Below are positions 26,145 to 36,351 of a stretch of 64,000 nucleotides of DNA, in pieces. Numbering within the stretch: the stretch's first letter is position 1; the number at the start of each line of letters is the position of its first letter. The stretch lies in the NCBI RefSeq assembly GCF_024809855.1, contig NZ_JANUEM010000005.1, positions 172,701-236,700 on the forward strand. The letters run 5' to 3'. Source of the stretch: Rheinheimera pacifica. GTDB lineage: Bacteria > Pseudomonadota > Gammaproteobacteria > Enterobacterales > Alteromonadaceae. The notes below the pieces were generated by a model that was not told the DNA's origin, ran no database searches, and saw only the letters and a list, made by a program, of their open reading frames with translations. The translations under genes and the position numbers were made by a program.

Positions 26145-28181
26145 TTACCAGTTGTAGCCGATGCTGATACCGGCACTGAGCTGACGGCCCGGTGCCGGTT
26201 CAATGGCCCGGCCATTGCTCTGGTTTACAATAACTGAACCCACATAATCTTTATCGCTGACATTATCCAGTACCAGCCAGTAAGCCAGGTTAAGCTGTTG
26301 CCATTGCTGGCTGTGGCGCGCACTAAGTGAGAATGTCAGTGCAGAAGGGGCACTGTTGCTGTTGGCATCATCAATATACACCTGGCTGCGATACTGGCTG
26401 TGCAGGGCAAATTCAGTGTTGTCCTGCCAGGGTTGTACGGCCAGTTGCCAATGTAGCTGGCTGTCGGCTATGCCTGGTAAACGTTTGCCATCCAGGCCGG
26501 CATCAGCAAACTTTGCCGACAGATAACTGGCCGTAAGTTGCTGGCGAAAATAAGCATTAGTTTGCCAGTTAAGTTGCAGCTCAGCACCATGGCGCTCGGT
26601 TTTAGCGGCATTACGGTAACTGGTTCTGCCACCCGTGTTGCTGTCAACTAACAGCTCATTTTTACTGTCAATGCTAAAATAGCTCAGGCTGGCGCTTAAG
26701 CTGTCACTTAACCATTTAAAACCGCTTTCCCATTGCCGGTTTGTACTGGCGTTTAACGCCAGATTCACGCCGGTATCGTCGGTCTGGTAAGCAATTTCTG
26801 CCAGAGTAGGGCTTTCAAAGCCGGTACCTGCACTGACAAACCAGCTAAGCCCCGGCGCAATACGATAACTTAACCCCAGCGCAAAGGCATCGTTGTAAAA
26901 CTGTTTCACGCCGCTGTCATCAGGGTTTTCTGGCAAAATAAAGCGATCGGCAATACTGAGTTTTAATTCACTGTAACGCCAGCCACCCTGTACCTGCCAC
27001 AATGCTGCCGGTTGCCAGTTAAAGCGGACAAAGGCATCGGTGTTATCGGCACTGTCGGTCTGGTCGCGACGTAAATCGCCGCGCTGCCCAAAGTCATTAA
27101 CAAAACCCAGGCGCTCATCGTCGCTTTGTACCAGGCTACCGCCAGCACGTATGCTGTAGTTATCACCGGCCAACAACCGGTAACTGCCATTAATACCTTT
27201 AAACTTGCGTTGCAGCACCACTTCGCCACCGGCAGAGGATAATGCGCTGCCGGTAAAGGCCAGACGTTGGTTTACATGGCGGTCACCAAGCCAGGTAGCC
27301 AACTGCCAGCGGTCCGGATCATCATAGGCTGATAAACTCAGGCTCAGCTGGCGGTGGCGGCTGTTTTTTTCGGTATCAAACTGTTCAGCTGCGCTGTCTG
27401 TTTGCTGTGGGTTTTGCTGCCAGGCGCTCAATGTTATGCCAAGTGGGTCCTGCAGAGTAGGATCACGGGCGTAATCAAGCCGGGCGCTAAGGTTGACACT
27501 GTCAGCCAGCAGCGTTTTATACAATAGCTGCGCCTGCTGTTTTTCTGCGCCAGAGTGCGGCCGATAGCCATCGGTGCGAAACTGTTTTATTGCCGTGCTT
27601 AAGCTGTGATCACCGCTAACCCAGTCAGCCTGCAACTGGTATTGGCGGTGTTGCTCGCTGCCTGCCACACTGGCAGTAACAGCGTTTTGCACCGGTGTGC
27701 GGCTGTACAATGAGATAACGCCCCCCGAAGCATTACCATACAGCGCTGCCAGCGGGCCTTTTAGTACTTCTACCTGCGCTACGCTGTCTAGCAAAACGCT
27801 GGATAACTGACCCTGGCCATCAGGCGTAGACAGCGGTATACCGTCTTGTTGCAGGTGCAGGCCACGAATGCCAAAAGCACTACGGCTACCAAAACCACGG
27901 ATACTGACACGGGTGTCCTGGGCAAAATTAGCTCTGCTATCTGCCTGTACTCCGCTAATGGCGCCAAATATCTGCGCGCTGTCGATGATAATCCCTTGCG
28001 CAGGCAAAGGACTAAGCTCTACCGAAGCTGCACTGCTTAACCATGCTTCTGGTTGAGCAGAGGCACTAATCACAATAACTTCGGTTTCTTCAGCGTATAA
28101 ACTGTGGCTGAGCAGGCATGGCAATGCCAGTACCAGCGCCGGCAATGCCGGTTGGCTGGCAGTAGATTTTACTTTTTTCAC
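26145..28181 (-). CDS. pqqU: TonB-dependent receptor, PqqU/YncD-like
   Basis: 678 residues. A signal peptide ends near YAEE, then a plug domain. The stretch FAQDTRVSIRGFGSRS..FGIRG, then DGIPLSTPDGQGQ, then VLKGPLAALYGNASGGV, closely follows E. coli YncD, which was recently shown to import pyrroloquinoline quinone (PQQ) and renamed PqqU. A 22-strand barrel region with terminal aromatic-rich strands (ISIGYNW) follows. It starts four bases after the stop of a PQQ-dependent sugar dehydrogenase, so receptor and cofactor-using enzyme share a transcript. The PQQ specificity is inferred from this resemblance and context. Confidence 0.8.
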   Translation of the reverse strand: MKKVKSTASQPALPALVLALPCLLSHSLYAEETEVIVISASAQPEAWLSSAASVELSPLPAQGIIIDSAQIFGAISGVQADSRANFAQDTRVSIRGFGSRSAFGIRGLHLQQDGIPLSTPDGQGQLSSVLLDSVAQVEVLKGPLAALYGNASGGVISLYSRTPVQNAVTASVAGSEQHRQYQLQADWVSGDHSLSTAIKQFRTDGYRPHSGAEKQQAQLLYKTLLADSVNLSARLDYARDPTLQDPLGITLSAWQQNPQQTDSAAEQFDTEKNSRHRQLSLSLSAYDDPDRWQLATWLGDRHVNQRLAFTGSALSSAGGEVVLQRKFKGINGSYRLLAGDNYSIRAGGSLVQSDDERLGFVNDFGQRGDLRRDQTDSADNTDAFVRFNWQPAALWQVQGGWRYSELKLSIADRFILPENPDDSGVKQFYNDAFALGLSYRIAPGLSWFVSAGTGFESPTLAEIAYQTDDTGVNLALNASTNRQWESGFKWLSDSLSASLSYFSIDSKNELLVDSNTGGRTSYRNAAKTERHGAELQLNWQTNAYFRQQLTASYLSAKFADAGLDGKRLPGIADSQLHWQLAVQPWQDNTEFALHSQYRSQVYIDDANSNSAPSALTFSLSARHSQQWQQLNLAYWLVLDNVSDKDYVGSVIVNQSNGRAIEPAPGRQLSAGISIGYNW

Positions 28182-28185
28182 CGGA

Positions 28186-29292
28186 CTATTTCGCCGGTGT
28201 TAAACGTAATAACTGGCCGTCAGAGCTGTCAGTCAGTAAGTAAACGGCACCATCCGGCCCTTGTTCAACGTCACGGATACGGTGGCCAATCATAATACGT
28301 TCTTCGTGGTTTACTTTATCGCCATCAAGCTCCAGGCGCACCAGTTGACCAAATTTTAATGAGCCTACCAGCATGTTGTTTTTCCACTCACTGAACAGAT
28401 CTGCGGTGTAAAATATCAGGCCACTTGGTGCTATGGACGGTACCCAATAGTGTAACGGTTGCTCAAGGCCATCCTGCTCTGTTTTGCCAATTACACCGCC
28501 GCCGTACTCTTCGCCGTATGTGATCAGCGGCCAGCCGTAATTTTTAGTCGGCTCGGCAATATTAATTTCATCGCCGCCCTGAGGGCCGTGTTCATGTGTC
28601 CACAGTGCGCCGGTTTGCGGGTGCAGTGCCGCACCCTGAATATTACGGTGGCCATAAGACCAGACTTCCGGCCTGGCTTTGCTGTCTTTAATATAAGGAT
28701 TGTCTTTTGCCGGTGTACCATCGGTATTAATGCGGATCACTTTACCTATGTGGTTGTCCAGCTTTTGTGCCTGATCGCGCTGGCTGCCACGATCACCGGT
28801 GGTAATAAACAATTCGCCGTTCTTATCAAATACCAGGCGGCTGCCAAAGTGATGGTTGCTTTTATATTTTGGCTGCTGGCTAAAAATCACTTTTACGTCA
28901 GTCAGTTTGTCGGCGCCTAACTTAGCGCTGGCCACTGCAGTGCTGTTACCATCTGCGCCAGGTTCGCTGAAACTAAAGTATATAGTGTTGTCGGCAGCAA
29001 AATCGGGTGACAATGCAACATCCAGCAAGCCGCCCTGACCACGGGCATCAATATCAGGTAAACCTGCCAGCGGCGCACTTTTGTTACCTTCTGCGTCAAC
29101 AATCAGCATACCGCCATTACGCTCTGTAACCAGTACTTTGCCGTCAGGCAGGAAAGCCATCCCCCAGGGGTGTTTCAGCCCGGAGGTAACACTGCTTACG
29201 GTCAGAGGCGTTTTTTCCGTTGTCAGATCCGCAGCCTGTGTAGCCGGAGCTATTGTCAGAGCAATAAGCACTGCCATTAAATGTTTTTGCAT
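28186..29292 (-). CDS. PQQ-dependent soluble aldose sugar dehydrogenase
   Basis: 368 residues, periplasmic (signal peptide LMAVLIALTIAPATQAA). A six-bladed beta-propeller of the YliI/Asd family: VTSGLKHPWGMAFLPDGKVLVTERNGG opens blade one, HHFGSRLVFD carries the catalytic-region His, and GDRGSQRDQAQ, YGHRNIQGAALH and EHGPQGGDEIN are PQQ and calcium-site segments. It oxidises aldose sugars and passes electrons out of the cytoplasm. It needs exogenous or endogenous PQQ; no pqq synthesis genes are seen here. It heads an operon with the PqqU-like receptor. Confidence 0.93.
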   Translation of the reverse strand: MQKHLMAVLIALTIAPATQAADLTTEKTPLTVSSVTSGLKHPWGMAFLPDGKVLVTERNGGMLIVDAEGNKSAPLAGLPDIDARGQGGLLDVALSPDFAADNTIYFSFSEPGADGNSTAVASAKLGADKLTDVKVIFSQQPKYKSNHHFGSRLVFDKNGELFITTGDRGSQRDQAQKLDNHIGKVIRINTDGTPAKDNPYIKDSKARPEVWSYGHRNIQGAALHPQTGALWTHEHGPQGGDEINIAEPTKNYGWPLITYGEEYGGGVIGKTEQDGLEQPLHYWVPSIAPSGLIFYTADLFSEWKNNMLVGSLKFGQLVRLELDGDKVNHEERIMIGHRIRDVEQGPDGAVYLLTDSSDGQLLRLTPAK

Positions 29293-29424
29293 GTGGTACT
29301 CCTGTAAAGATTGGATAATCAGCGATTAATACAAATTGACGGTAAAAACCATAGCAGGTTACGCCATGCACTACGGCAAAATTAAGACCAACTACAGTGC
29401 AGGCACGGCGTATTGTTAACAGGG

Positions 29425-29889
29425 TTAGCCTAAATAATTTAACACCACCTGATGGTGATCTTTGGTTTTAAAGCTATCAAAGACTTTTTCTACCTTACCA
29501 TCCTGAGCAATTAAGAAACTAATGCGGTGTAAACCGTCATAGATTTTGCCCATAAATTTTTTCTCGCCCCAAACACCAAAGGCATCAGCAACTTTATGAT
29601 CTTCATCGGCAAGCAGTGTGAAATTTAACTGGTCGCGCTGGGCAAATTTCGCCAGCCGGGCAGGGGTATCTGTACTGATCCCTACCACGGTTACGCCTTT
29701 AGCTGCCAGCTCGGCTTTACTATCGCGCAAAGCACAGGCTTGTACGGTGCAACCCGGTGTCATTGCTTTGGGGTAAAAATACACTAGTACCCGCTGTTGT
29801 TTTAGCAATGCAGATAACTGTACCGGATTATTCTGTTGATCTTGCAGGGTAAAGTCAGGTGCGTTAGCACCAGCACTTAAATAGGTCAT
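29425..29889 (-). CDS. bcp: Thioredoxin-dependent thiol peroxidase (Bcp/PrxQ)
   Basis: 154 residues from the ATG at 29889, which has AAGGAG six bases upstream; an extra nine in-frame residues upstream are unlikely to be translated. The peroxidatic cysteine is in YFYPKAMTPGCTVQACALRD, with the resolving cysteine five residues on, as in PrxQ. It removes hydrogen peroxide and organic hydroperoxides. It follows gcvR within 14 bases, the conserved gcvR-bcp pair. Confidence 0.95.
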   Translation of the reverse strand: MTYLSAGANAPDFTLQDQQNNPVQLSALLKQQRVLVYFYPKAMTPGCTVQACALRDSKAELAAKGVTVVGISTDTPARLAKFAQRDQLNFTLLADEDHKVADAFGVWGEKKFMGKIYDGLHRISFLIAQDGKVEKVFDSFKTKDHHQVVLNYLG

Positions 29890-29902
29890 TAGGCACTCCT
29901 TT

Positions 29903-30430
29903 TCAGGTTTGGGCATGAAAACTGCCGGTTAAATTCATGGTTTGCATTAATGCTGTAATGTCTGCTTTTATCTGCTCTGGCTGCTCGCCTTCAGGTAACT
30001 CCAGTGTCATCAGCGTATGCATTACGGTTTGGTTACTATCGGCACCGGGCCGGCTTTCTGATTGCAGGGAGCCAATGTATACCTGCCGGCTTGCCAGTAA
30101 GCCGGTAATCGCGCCAAGGGTACCAACCCGGTCCGGCCCGGTATATTCCAGCACATAGTGTGCGGCTACCGGTTTGCGCTGATGGGCACTGGTACGTTTG
30201 GTCATGGTGGTCAGATCAAGTTCCAGCCCCAGGCTGGGCAATAAATATTCTATCCGGCTAATAGCAGCAGGATCGCCGGACAACAGCATAATAAACGTAA
30301 ATTCGCCGCCAAAAATAGCCATGCGGCTATCAATAATGTTGCAATTACAGTCGGTAACCAGACGCGCCAGTTTACTGACTATACCAGTACGATCGGTTCC
30401 GATGGCGGTAACAACAAGTTGTTGTGACAT
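29903..30430 (-). CDS. gcvR: Glycine cleavage system transcriptional repressor
   Basis: 175 residues with two tandem ACT domains (about 4-80 and 93-170). The first reads VVTAIGTDRTGIVSKLARLV and the second YVLEYTGPDRVGTLGAITGLL. In E. coli GcvR binds glycine and restrains GcvA; no gcvA or glycine-cleavage gene is in this window. It has no DNA-binding domain, as expected. It is divergent from dapA, as in many relatives. Confidence 0.92.
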   Translation of the reverse strand: MSQQLVVTAIGTDRTGIVSKLARLVTDCNCNIIDSRMAIFGGEFTFIMLLSGDPAAISRIEYLLPSLGLELDLTTMTKRTSAHQRKPVAAHYVLEYTGPDRVGTLGAITGLLASRQVYIGSLQSESRPGADSNQTVMHTLMTLELPEGEQPEQIKADITALMQTMNLTGSFHAQT

Positions 30431-30609
30431 AATAAAATCCCGGCAGAAACATAAAACAGACTAAGTAAAACAGTGCGCGGCAGTGTAGCACACGGCGGAA
30501 ATATTTCATCCCCGGGCACCAAGTTGCAATAAGCATGGATCCATTCTTGTGTTTGCTGCCTGCTGTCTTTAACATAGGCGCCCTTAACATAAAAAGGGTT
30601 GCGCTTTAC

Positions 30610-31494
30610 ATGTTTACAGGAAGCTGGGTTGCACTGATAACGCCGATGACGGCTCAGGGCGAAATTGATTACACAGGCTTAACTGCGCTGGTTAATTTTC
30701 ATTTGAAAAATGGCACTCAGGGCCTGGTAATAATGGGTACTACCGGAGAGGCTGCCACTATTGCTTTTAATGACCAACTACAGGTTATTGCTGCGGTATG
30801 CAAACAGGTTAATGGCGCTATTGCTATTATTGCAGGTAATGGCGCTAATGCCACTGCAGAGGCGGTAGAGCGCACTAAAGCGTTATCAAAATTACCCATC
30901 GACGGTTTTTTAACGGTAACGCCGTTTTATAACAAACCCATGCAAAAAGGCATGGTATTGCATTTTAATGCGGTGGCACAGGCGACAGACAAGCCGGTAT
31001 TACTGTACAACGTACCTGGCCGTACCGGAGTAGATTTATTACCTGAAACAGTAGCCGAGCTGGCAAAAACAAAAAATATTGTTGGTATTAAAGAAGCTAC
31101 AGGTTCAATGCAGCGTTTAGCTGAGTTACAGCAATACTGTCCGGCTGATTTTGCGCTGTTAAGTGGTGATGATGCCTCGGCAGCTGAATTTATGCTGCAA
31201 GGTGGCCATGGTGTTATTTCTGTTACCACTAATATAGCTCCGCGTTTAATGGCAGACTTATGTCATGCCGCCACGCAGGGCCAGCGTGCAGAAGCTGAAG
31301 CAATTGATCAGAAGCTGCAGGCACTGCACCACGATTTATTTATTGAAGCTAACCCCATTCCAGCCAAGTGGGCATTGCACAGAATGGGGCTGATAGGTTC
31401 TGACATGATGCGCTTACCACTAACGCAGCTGGAACCAATTCATGCGGCAGTAATCGAACAGGCATTAAAGCAGGCTGATATTGAGCTGCCATAA
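30610..31494 (+). CDS. dapA: 4-hydroxy-tetrahydrodipicolinate synthase
   Basis: 294 residues from the ATG at 30610, which gives the canonical MFTGSWVALITPM start; the 25 residues before it do not belong to the family. It condenses aspartate semialdehyde with pyruvate on the route to diaminopimelate and lysine. TIM barrel with GTTGEAATI, the catalytic tyrosine in LLYNVPGRTG and the Schiff-base lysine in IVGIKEATG. No riboswitch is seen upstream, unlike lysC. bamC follows 30 bases later, a conserved pair. Confidence 0.96.
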   Translation: MFTGSWVALITPMTAQGEIDYTGLTALVNFHLKNGTQGLVIMGTTGEAATIAFNDQLQVIAAVCKQVNGAIAIIAGNGANATAEAVERTKALSKLPIDGFLTVTPFYNKPMQKGMVLHFNAVAQATDKPVLLYNVPGRTGVDLLPETVAELAKTKNIVGIKEATGSMQRLAELQQYCPADFALLSGDDASAAEFMLQGGHGVISVTTNIAPRLMADLCHAATQGQRAEAEAIDQKLQALHHDLFIEANPIPAKWALHRMGLIGSDMMRLPLTQLEPIHAAVIEQALKQADIELP

Positions 31495-31524
31495 TGCATA
31501 GCGTTATTTATTAGGAGTAGTTAA

Positions 31525-32583
31525 GTGCAATATTGGGCCAAAAGTAGTATTGCTGCCAGCGTGTTGCTGGCAGGTTGTTCCATGTTTGACAACAGTCAGG
31601 TTGATACCGGCAAAGAGCAGCGCAGCCTTGAAAGCATTAAAGTGCCGGCTGGCTTACACCAACCCGCCAGGCCAGGCCAGTTCGATATCCCAGCTACAGA
31701 CGCCCCAGCGGTTGATGTTGAAATAAAAGCACCATCTCTGGTGTTGGCAACGGCGTCCAGCAGCCGGGTAGAAGAGGGCGAGCGTTTGGCACGCGTCTGG
31801 TTTGACCGTAACGATTTTACCGGCGATTTGATCCCCTTTTTGCAGCAGGCTTTAACGGCACAATTTGCAGAGAAAGGTGTAACCCTGCAGCAAACGGACG
31901 AAAAAGGGCTGGAGTATACTACCGGCTGGATAACGCGCTCAGATGAAACCGGTTTTTGGTTTTGGAAGTCAGCTACTGCAACCGAACAGGCCCGGTTTAA
32001 ATTGTTATTTGAACCACGCCCACATGGCCGCTCTGCCAGTTTAACGGTAACGATGCTTGAACATGAACATTTTGTTGCCGAAAGCAAACTGGCTGGCCGC
32101 GAAGCACATCGCCAGGAAGTGGCGTTACTAAACCAGATTATTGACCGGGTTGGCAAAGAGGAAATTGCGGTTGCACTGGCAAACAAGGCCAAAGCCCCCG
32201 ATGTTTCTGTTGAACCAGGCTTAGATAAAGACGGTAATGCTGCTTTATTAAGCAGCCAGTCAGTTGATGTGGTGTGGTCGCAACTTGAAGCGGTATTTGC
32301 GGCATTAAATTTATCAGTAACCGATATGAATCGCTCGACATTTACCTATTATTTGAGTTACCAAAAACCGACACAGAGCTTTTGGAGCAGCATTTGGGGT
32401 AAAGATGCACCCATTCAGTTACCATTACAGGACGGTGAATATCAACTGGTGCTGAAGCGTAATGACAATGGCACGGCCATTATTATGCAAAACAGCAGTG
32501 GCGAAGCGCTAAGCCCTGAAACCGTGCTGACATTACATGAGCCGTTCGTACAGGCTGTACGGCAGGCAAGGGTTGAGCTTTAA
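31525..32583 (+). CDS. bamC: BAM complex lipoprotein BamC
   Basis: 352 residues (E. coli 344). The start is GTG, with AGGAG about eight bases upstream. The lipobox is VLLAGC with the lipidated Cys near residue 19, followed by the unstructured stretch that in E. coli binds BamD, then two helix-grip domains (about 85-190 and 230-345). BamC is an accessory subunit of the outer-membrane protein insertase. Its position after dapA and before purC is the classical dapA-bamC-purC order. Confidence 0.93.
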   Translation: MQYWAKSSIAASVLLAGCSMFDNSQVDTGKEQRSLESIKVPAGLHQPARPGQFDIPATDAPAVDVEIKAPSLVLATASSSRVEEGERLARVWFDRNDFTGDLIPFLQQALTAQFAEKGVTLQQTDEKGLEYTTGWITRSDETGFWFWKSATATEQARFKLLFEPRPHGRSASLTVTMLEHEHFVAESKLAGREAHRQEVALLNQIIDRVGKEEIAVALANKAKAPDVSVEPGLDKDGNAALLSSQSVDVVWSQLEAVFAALNLSVTDMNRSTFTYYLSYQKPTQSFWSSIWGKDAPIQLPLQDGEYQLVLKRNDNGTAIIMQNSSGEALSPETVLTLHEPFVQAVRQARVEL

Positions 32584-32607
32584 TTACAAAGCAAACAGAA
32601 AACGCAG

Positions 32608-32635
32608 TTGAATAAAGAGCAAAGATCTTTATACT
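32608..32635 (+). promoter_or_regulatory. Candidate sigma-70 promoter of purC
   Basis: TTGAAT (32608-32613) and TATACT (32630-32635) are spaced by 16 bases, 40 bases ahead of the purC start. Matches are 4/6 and 5/6. The palindrome AAAGATCTTT sits in the spacer. No clear PurR site was recognised. Confidence 0.45.
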
Positions 32636-32674
32636 CTGCGGCTGAATTTTTCGCTGCGCGGCTGGAGTTTTAGA

Positions 32675-33391
32675 ATGGTTCAGAAGACAACCGAGTTATA
32701 CCGTGGTAAGGCTAAGACGGTATATAACACAACAGATGATAACTTGCTGGTGTTACACTTTCGTAATGATACTTCAGCTTTTGATGGTGAGCGTATTGAA
32801 CAGCTTGACCGCAAAGGAATGATCAATAACAAGTTTAACTATTTTATTATGCAAAAATTGCAGGCTGCCGGTATTCCTACTCAAGTAGAAAAACTGCTGT
32901 CTGACGATGAAGTGCTGGTTAAAAAGCTTAAGATGATCCCGGTTGAATGCGTAGTACGTAATTTTGCAGCCGGCTCTTTGGTGCGCCGTTTGGGCGTAAC
33001 TGAAGGTATGGCATTAACTCCGCCCACTTTTGAACTGTTCCTGAAAAACGATGCGCTGCATGATCCTATGGTAAATGAGTCATTAGCCGTATCTTTTAAC
33101 TGGGCAACTGAAGCGCAATTGGCAAAAATGAAACAACTTACTTTTAAAGCCAATGAAGTATTAGCTGCGCTGTTCGATGCAGCCGGTATGATGCTTGTTG
33201 ACTTTAAACTGGAGTTTGGTGTTTTTAACGGCGAAATTGTGCTTGGCGATGAGTTTTCACCGGATGGCTGCCGTTTATGGGATAAAGCTACCCGCAAAAA
33301 GCTGGATAAAGACCGGTTCCGCCAGGGGCTGGGGGGCGTGGTAGAAGCCTATGAAGAAGTGGCTAACCGCCTTGGTGTTAAGCTGGATTAA
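32675..33391 (+). CDS. purC: Phosphoribosylaminoimidazole-succinocarboxamide synthase
   Basis: 238 residues (E. coli 237). It joins aspartate to CAIR in purine synthesis using ATP. Diagnostic segments: [10 protein letters not shown] at the N-terminus, [11 protein letters not shown], the [12 protein letters not shown] motif, and [21 protein letters not shown] lies about nine bases before the ATG. It has its own terminator. Confidence 0.97.
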   Translation: MVQKTTELYRGKAKTVYNTTDDNLLVLHFRNDTSAFDGERIEQLDRKGMINNKFNYFIMQKLQAAGIPTQVEKLLSDDEVLVKKLKMIPVECVVRNFAAGSLVRRLGVTEGMALTPPTFELFLKNDALHDPMVNESLAVSFNWATEAQLAKMKQLTFKANEVLAALFDAAGMMLVDFKLEFGVFNGEIVLGDEFSPDGCRLWDKATRKKLDKDRFRQGLGGVVEAYEEVANRLGVKLD

Positions 33392-33405
33392 AGACTAAGT
33401 TCGCG

Positions 33406-33434
33406 ATAAAGCCACCATAAGGTGGCTTTATTCT
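33406..33434 (+). terminator. Rho-independent terminator of purC
   Basis: ATAAAGCCACC (33406-33416) and GGTGGCTTTAT (33421-33431) form a perfect 11-bp stem with ATAA loop, followed by TCTTTAT. Confidence 0.85.
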
Positions 33435-33476
33435 TTATAAAGGTATTTTTCCGGTACTGGCCAGAGGTTGCATCTG

Positions 33477-34535
33477 ATGAAACACTATTTTTTGCTGATT
33501 GGATTTTTACTGGGCATTTTTTCGGCGCAGGCCGCTTTTGCTACTCAAATCGCCGGTTTATATCAGGCGGGTGTAGATTCTGCCACATCAGGCAATGAAT
33601 GGCAGCGCCAGGCGCTTGCACAGGTGTTGGTGCGTGTCAGTGGTAAAGCTGAAGTAACAGAGTTACCCCAGGTTAAAGCTGAACTGGCCAAAGCAGCCAG
33701 TTATGTTAAACAATTTGAAAATGTGCGCCAGGCTGGCGGCAACCGGATGCGCGTATTGCTTGATGCTGATAAAGTAAACCAGTTGCTACAACAGCAGGGT
33801 GTGCCGGTGTGGGGCGCATTACGGCCTGATACATTAATCTGGCTGGTAGAGCAAAACGGCGCAGAGCGCCAGTTCGTGCGCCAGAGTAGCCATCAACTGA
33901 ATGTTGCAATGCAGCAGGCATTTCGCCAGGCGGCTTTGCCATTAATGCTGCCATTGTATGATATGGATGATTTGCTTAATTTAGCAGAAACAGACGTTTG
34001 GGCAGGTTTCTGGCAACCTGTTGTTGCAGCCAGCAGCCGTTATGGCGCTGATGTTGTGATTATAGGCACAGTGGAGCGCCAGACAGTGGATGGCACAGAG
34101 CAGCTGCGGCTAAACTGGCAGCGCCAGGAAGACGGCCGGACCTTACGTGAGGAAATTACTGCCGCTGATGAAGCCACACTGATGCAACAGTTTACAAGAG
34201 TATTGGCAGCTCAACTGTCAGAGCGTTATGCCAGTGTATTATCGGGTGAAAACGTAGGGCAGTTTGTACTGCAAGTACAACAGCTCAGCGATCTGGCCGA
34301 TATCGTGCAGGTGCAGCGCTTATTACAACAGGTTGTTGGCGTGTCGCAGGTAACTGTAAGCAGCTATCACGCCGGTGTGGCGCGTTTTACTGTACAGGCC
34401 GGTATTTCTGCTGACGGCTTGCTTAATGCTTTGCGGTTCAATAAACAGTTACAACCGCAATCCGCTGGCGATGCGATAGCAACGGATGAACCGGCGCAAC
34501 CAACGCTGGCGACATACCGCTATCTGAGGCCCTGA
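33477..34535 (+). CDS. DUF2066 secreted protein
   Basis: 352 residues from the ATG at 33477 (an in-frame TTG three codons earlier is less likely). The signal peptide is LIGFLLGIFSAQAAFA. The body matches DUF2066, with the early WQRQALAQVLVRVSGK segment and later ADVVIIGTVERQ. This family sits immediately upstream of hda in many gammaproteobacteria, but no function is known; a periplasmic or envelope role is only inferred. Its TGA overlaps the hda ATG by one base. Confidence 0.85.
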   Translation: MKHYFLLIGFLLGIFSAQAAFATQIAGLYQAGVDSATSGNEWQRQALAQVLVRVSGKAEVTELPQVKAELAKAASYVKQFENVRQAGGNRMRVLLDADKVNQLLQQQGVPVWGALRPDTLIWLVEQNGAERQFVRQSSHQLNVAMQQAFRQAALPLMLPLYDMDDLLNLAETDVWAGFWQPVVAASSRYGADVVIIGTVERQTVDGTEQLRLNWQRQEDGRTLREEITAADEATLMQQFTRVLAAQLSERYASVLSGENVGQFVLQVQQLSDLADIVQVQRLLQQVVGVSQVTVSSYHAGVARFTVQAGISADGLLNALRFNKQLQPQSAGDAIATDEPAQPTLATYRYLRP

Positions 34536-35230
34536 TGCAACCGCTACAATATACGCTGGCGGTAACTTTGCCGGAAGATGAAACGCTCGACAGTTTTTAT
34601 GCTGCCGGGCAAACCGCTGCGGTCGCATTTTTAAAAAACTATCTGCAAAAGCCGGCTAGCCAAAGCCCGGTTTATTTGTTCGGAGCCAGTGGCAGTGGTA
34701 AGTCACATTTGTTATACGCTGCCTGCGTACAGGCGCAAGAGCAGGGGCTGACCAGCCAATTATTGGCGCTGGATGACTGGCGGCTGCTAAGCCCACGTTT
34801 GCTCGATGATTTAGAGCAGCTTGATCTGGTGTGCCTGGATAATATTCAGGCTATTGCCGGTGAGTTAAACTGGCAAACTGCGGTGTTCGATTTATATAAC
34901 CGCATGGCAGAGCAGGGTAAAGCCCTTATTATTGTTGGCAATGAAGCGCCGCAGCAACTTGGCCTGCAACTGGCCGATTTGGTCTCCAGGCTGCAGGCTT
35001 GCACCGGGTTTCAGCTGCGTTTGCTTACCGATGACGACAAGCACAAGTTGCTACAGCAAAAAGCCCGTCTGCGTGGCATGGAGCTACCGGATGAAGTGGC
35101 TCGTTATTTATTAAACCATCAGGATCGTGACATCCGCGCTTTGGTGTCTACTCTGGATAAACTGGATAAAGCCACCATAGTGCATCAGCGTAAGCTGACC
35201 ATTCCCTTTGTTAAAGAAATCCTCAGTTAA
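34535..35230 (+). CDS. hda: DnaA regulatory inactivator Hda
   Basis: 231 residues. A AAA+ homologue of DnaA that with the sliding clamp stimulates hydrolysis of DnaA-ATP. The Walker A motif is GASGSGKS at 50-57 and Walker B is LVCLDNIQ. At the N-terminus QYTLAV aligns with the clamp-binding QLSLPL of E. coli Hda, with relaxed identity. No DnaA-type DNA-binding domain follows. It is translationally coupled to DUF2066. Confidence 0.93.
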   Translation: MQPLQYTLAVTLPEDETLDSFYAAGQTAAVAFLKNYLQKPASQSPVYLFGASGSGKSHLLYAACVQAQEQGLTSQLLALDDWRLLSPRLLDDLEQLDLVCLDNIQAIAGELNWQTAVFDLYNRMAEQGKALIIVGNEAPQQLGLQLADLVSRLQACTGFQLRLLTDDDKHKLLQQKARLRGMELPDEVARYLLNHQDRDIRALVSTLDKLDKATIVHQRKLTIPFVKEILS

Positions 35231-35274
35231 TCCGCAATATTATTTCAGCCCGCTTTTTAGAAAAAATGCCTTAA

Positions 35275-36336
<1,062 letters not shown>

Positions 36337-36351
36337 GCGGAGTTAATTTAG

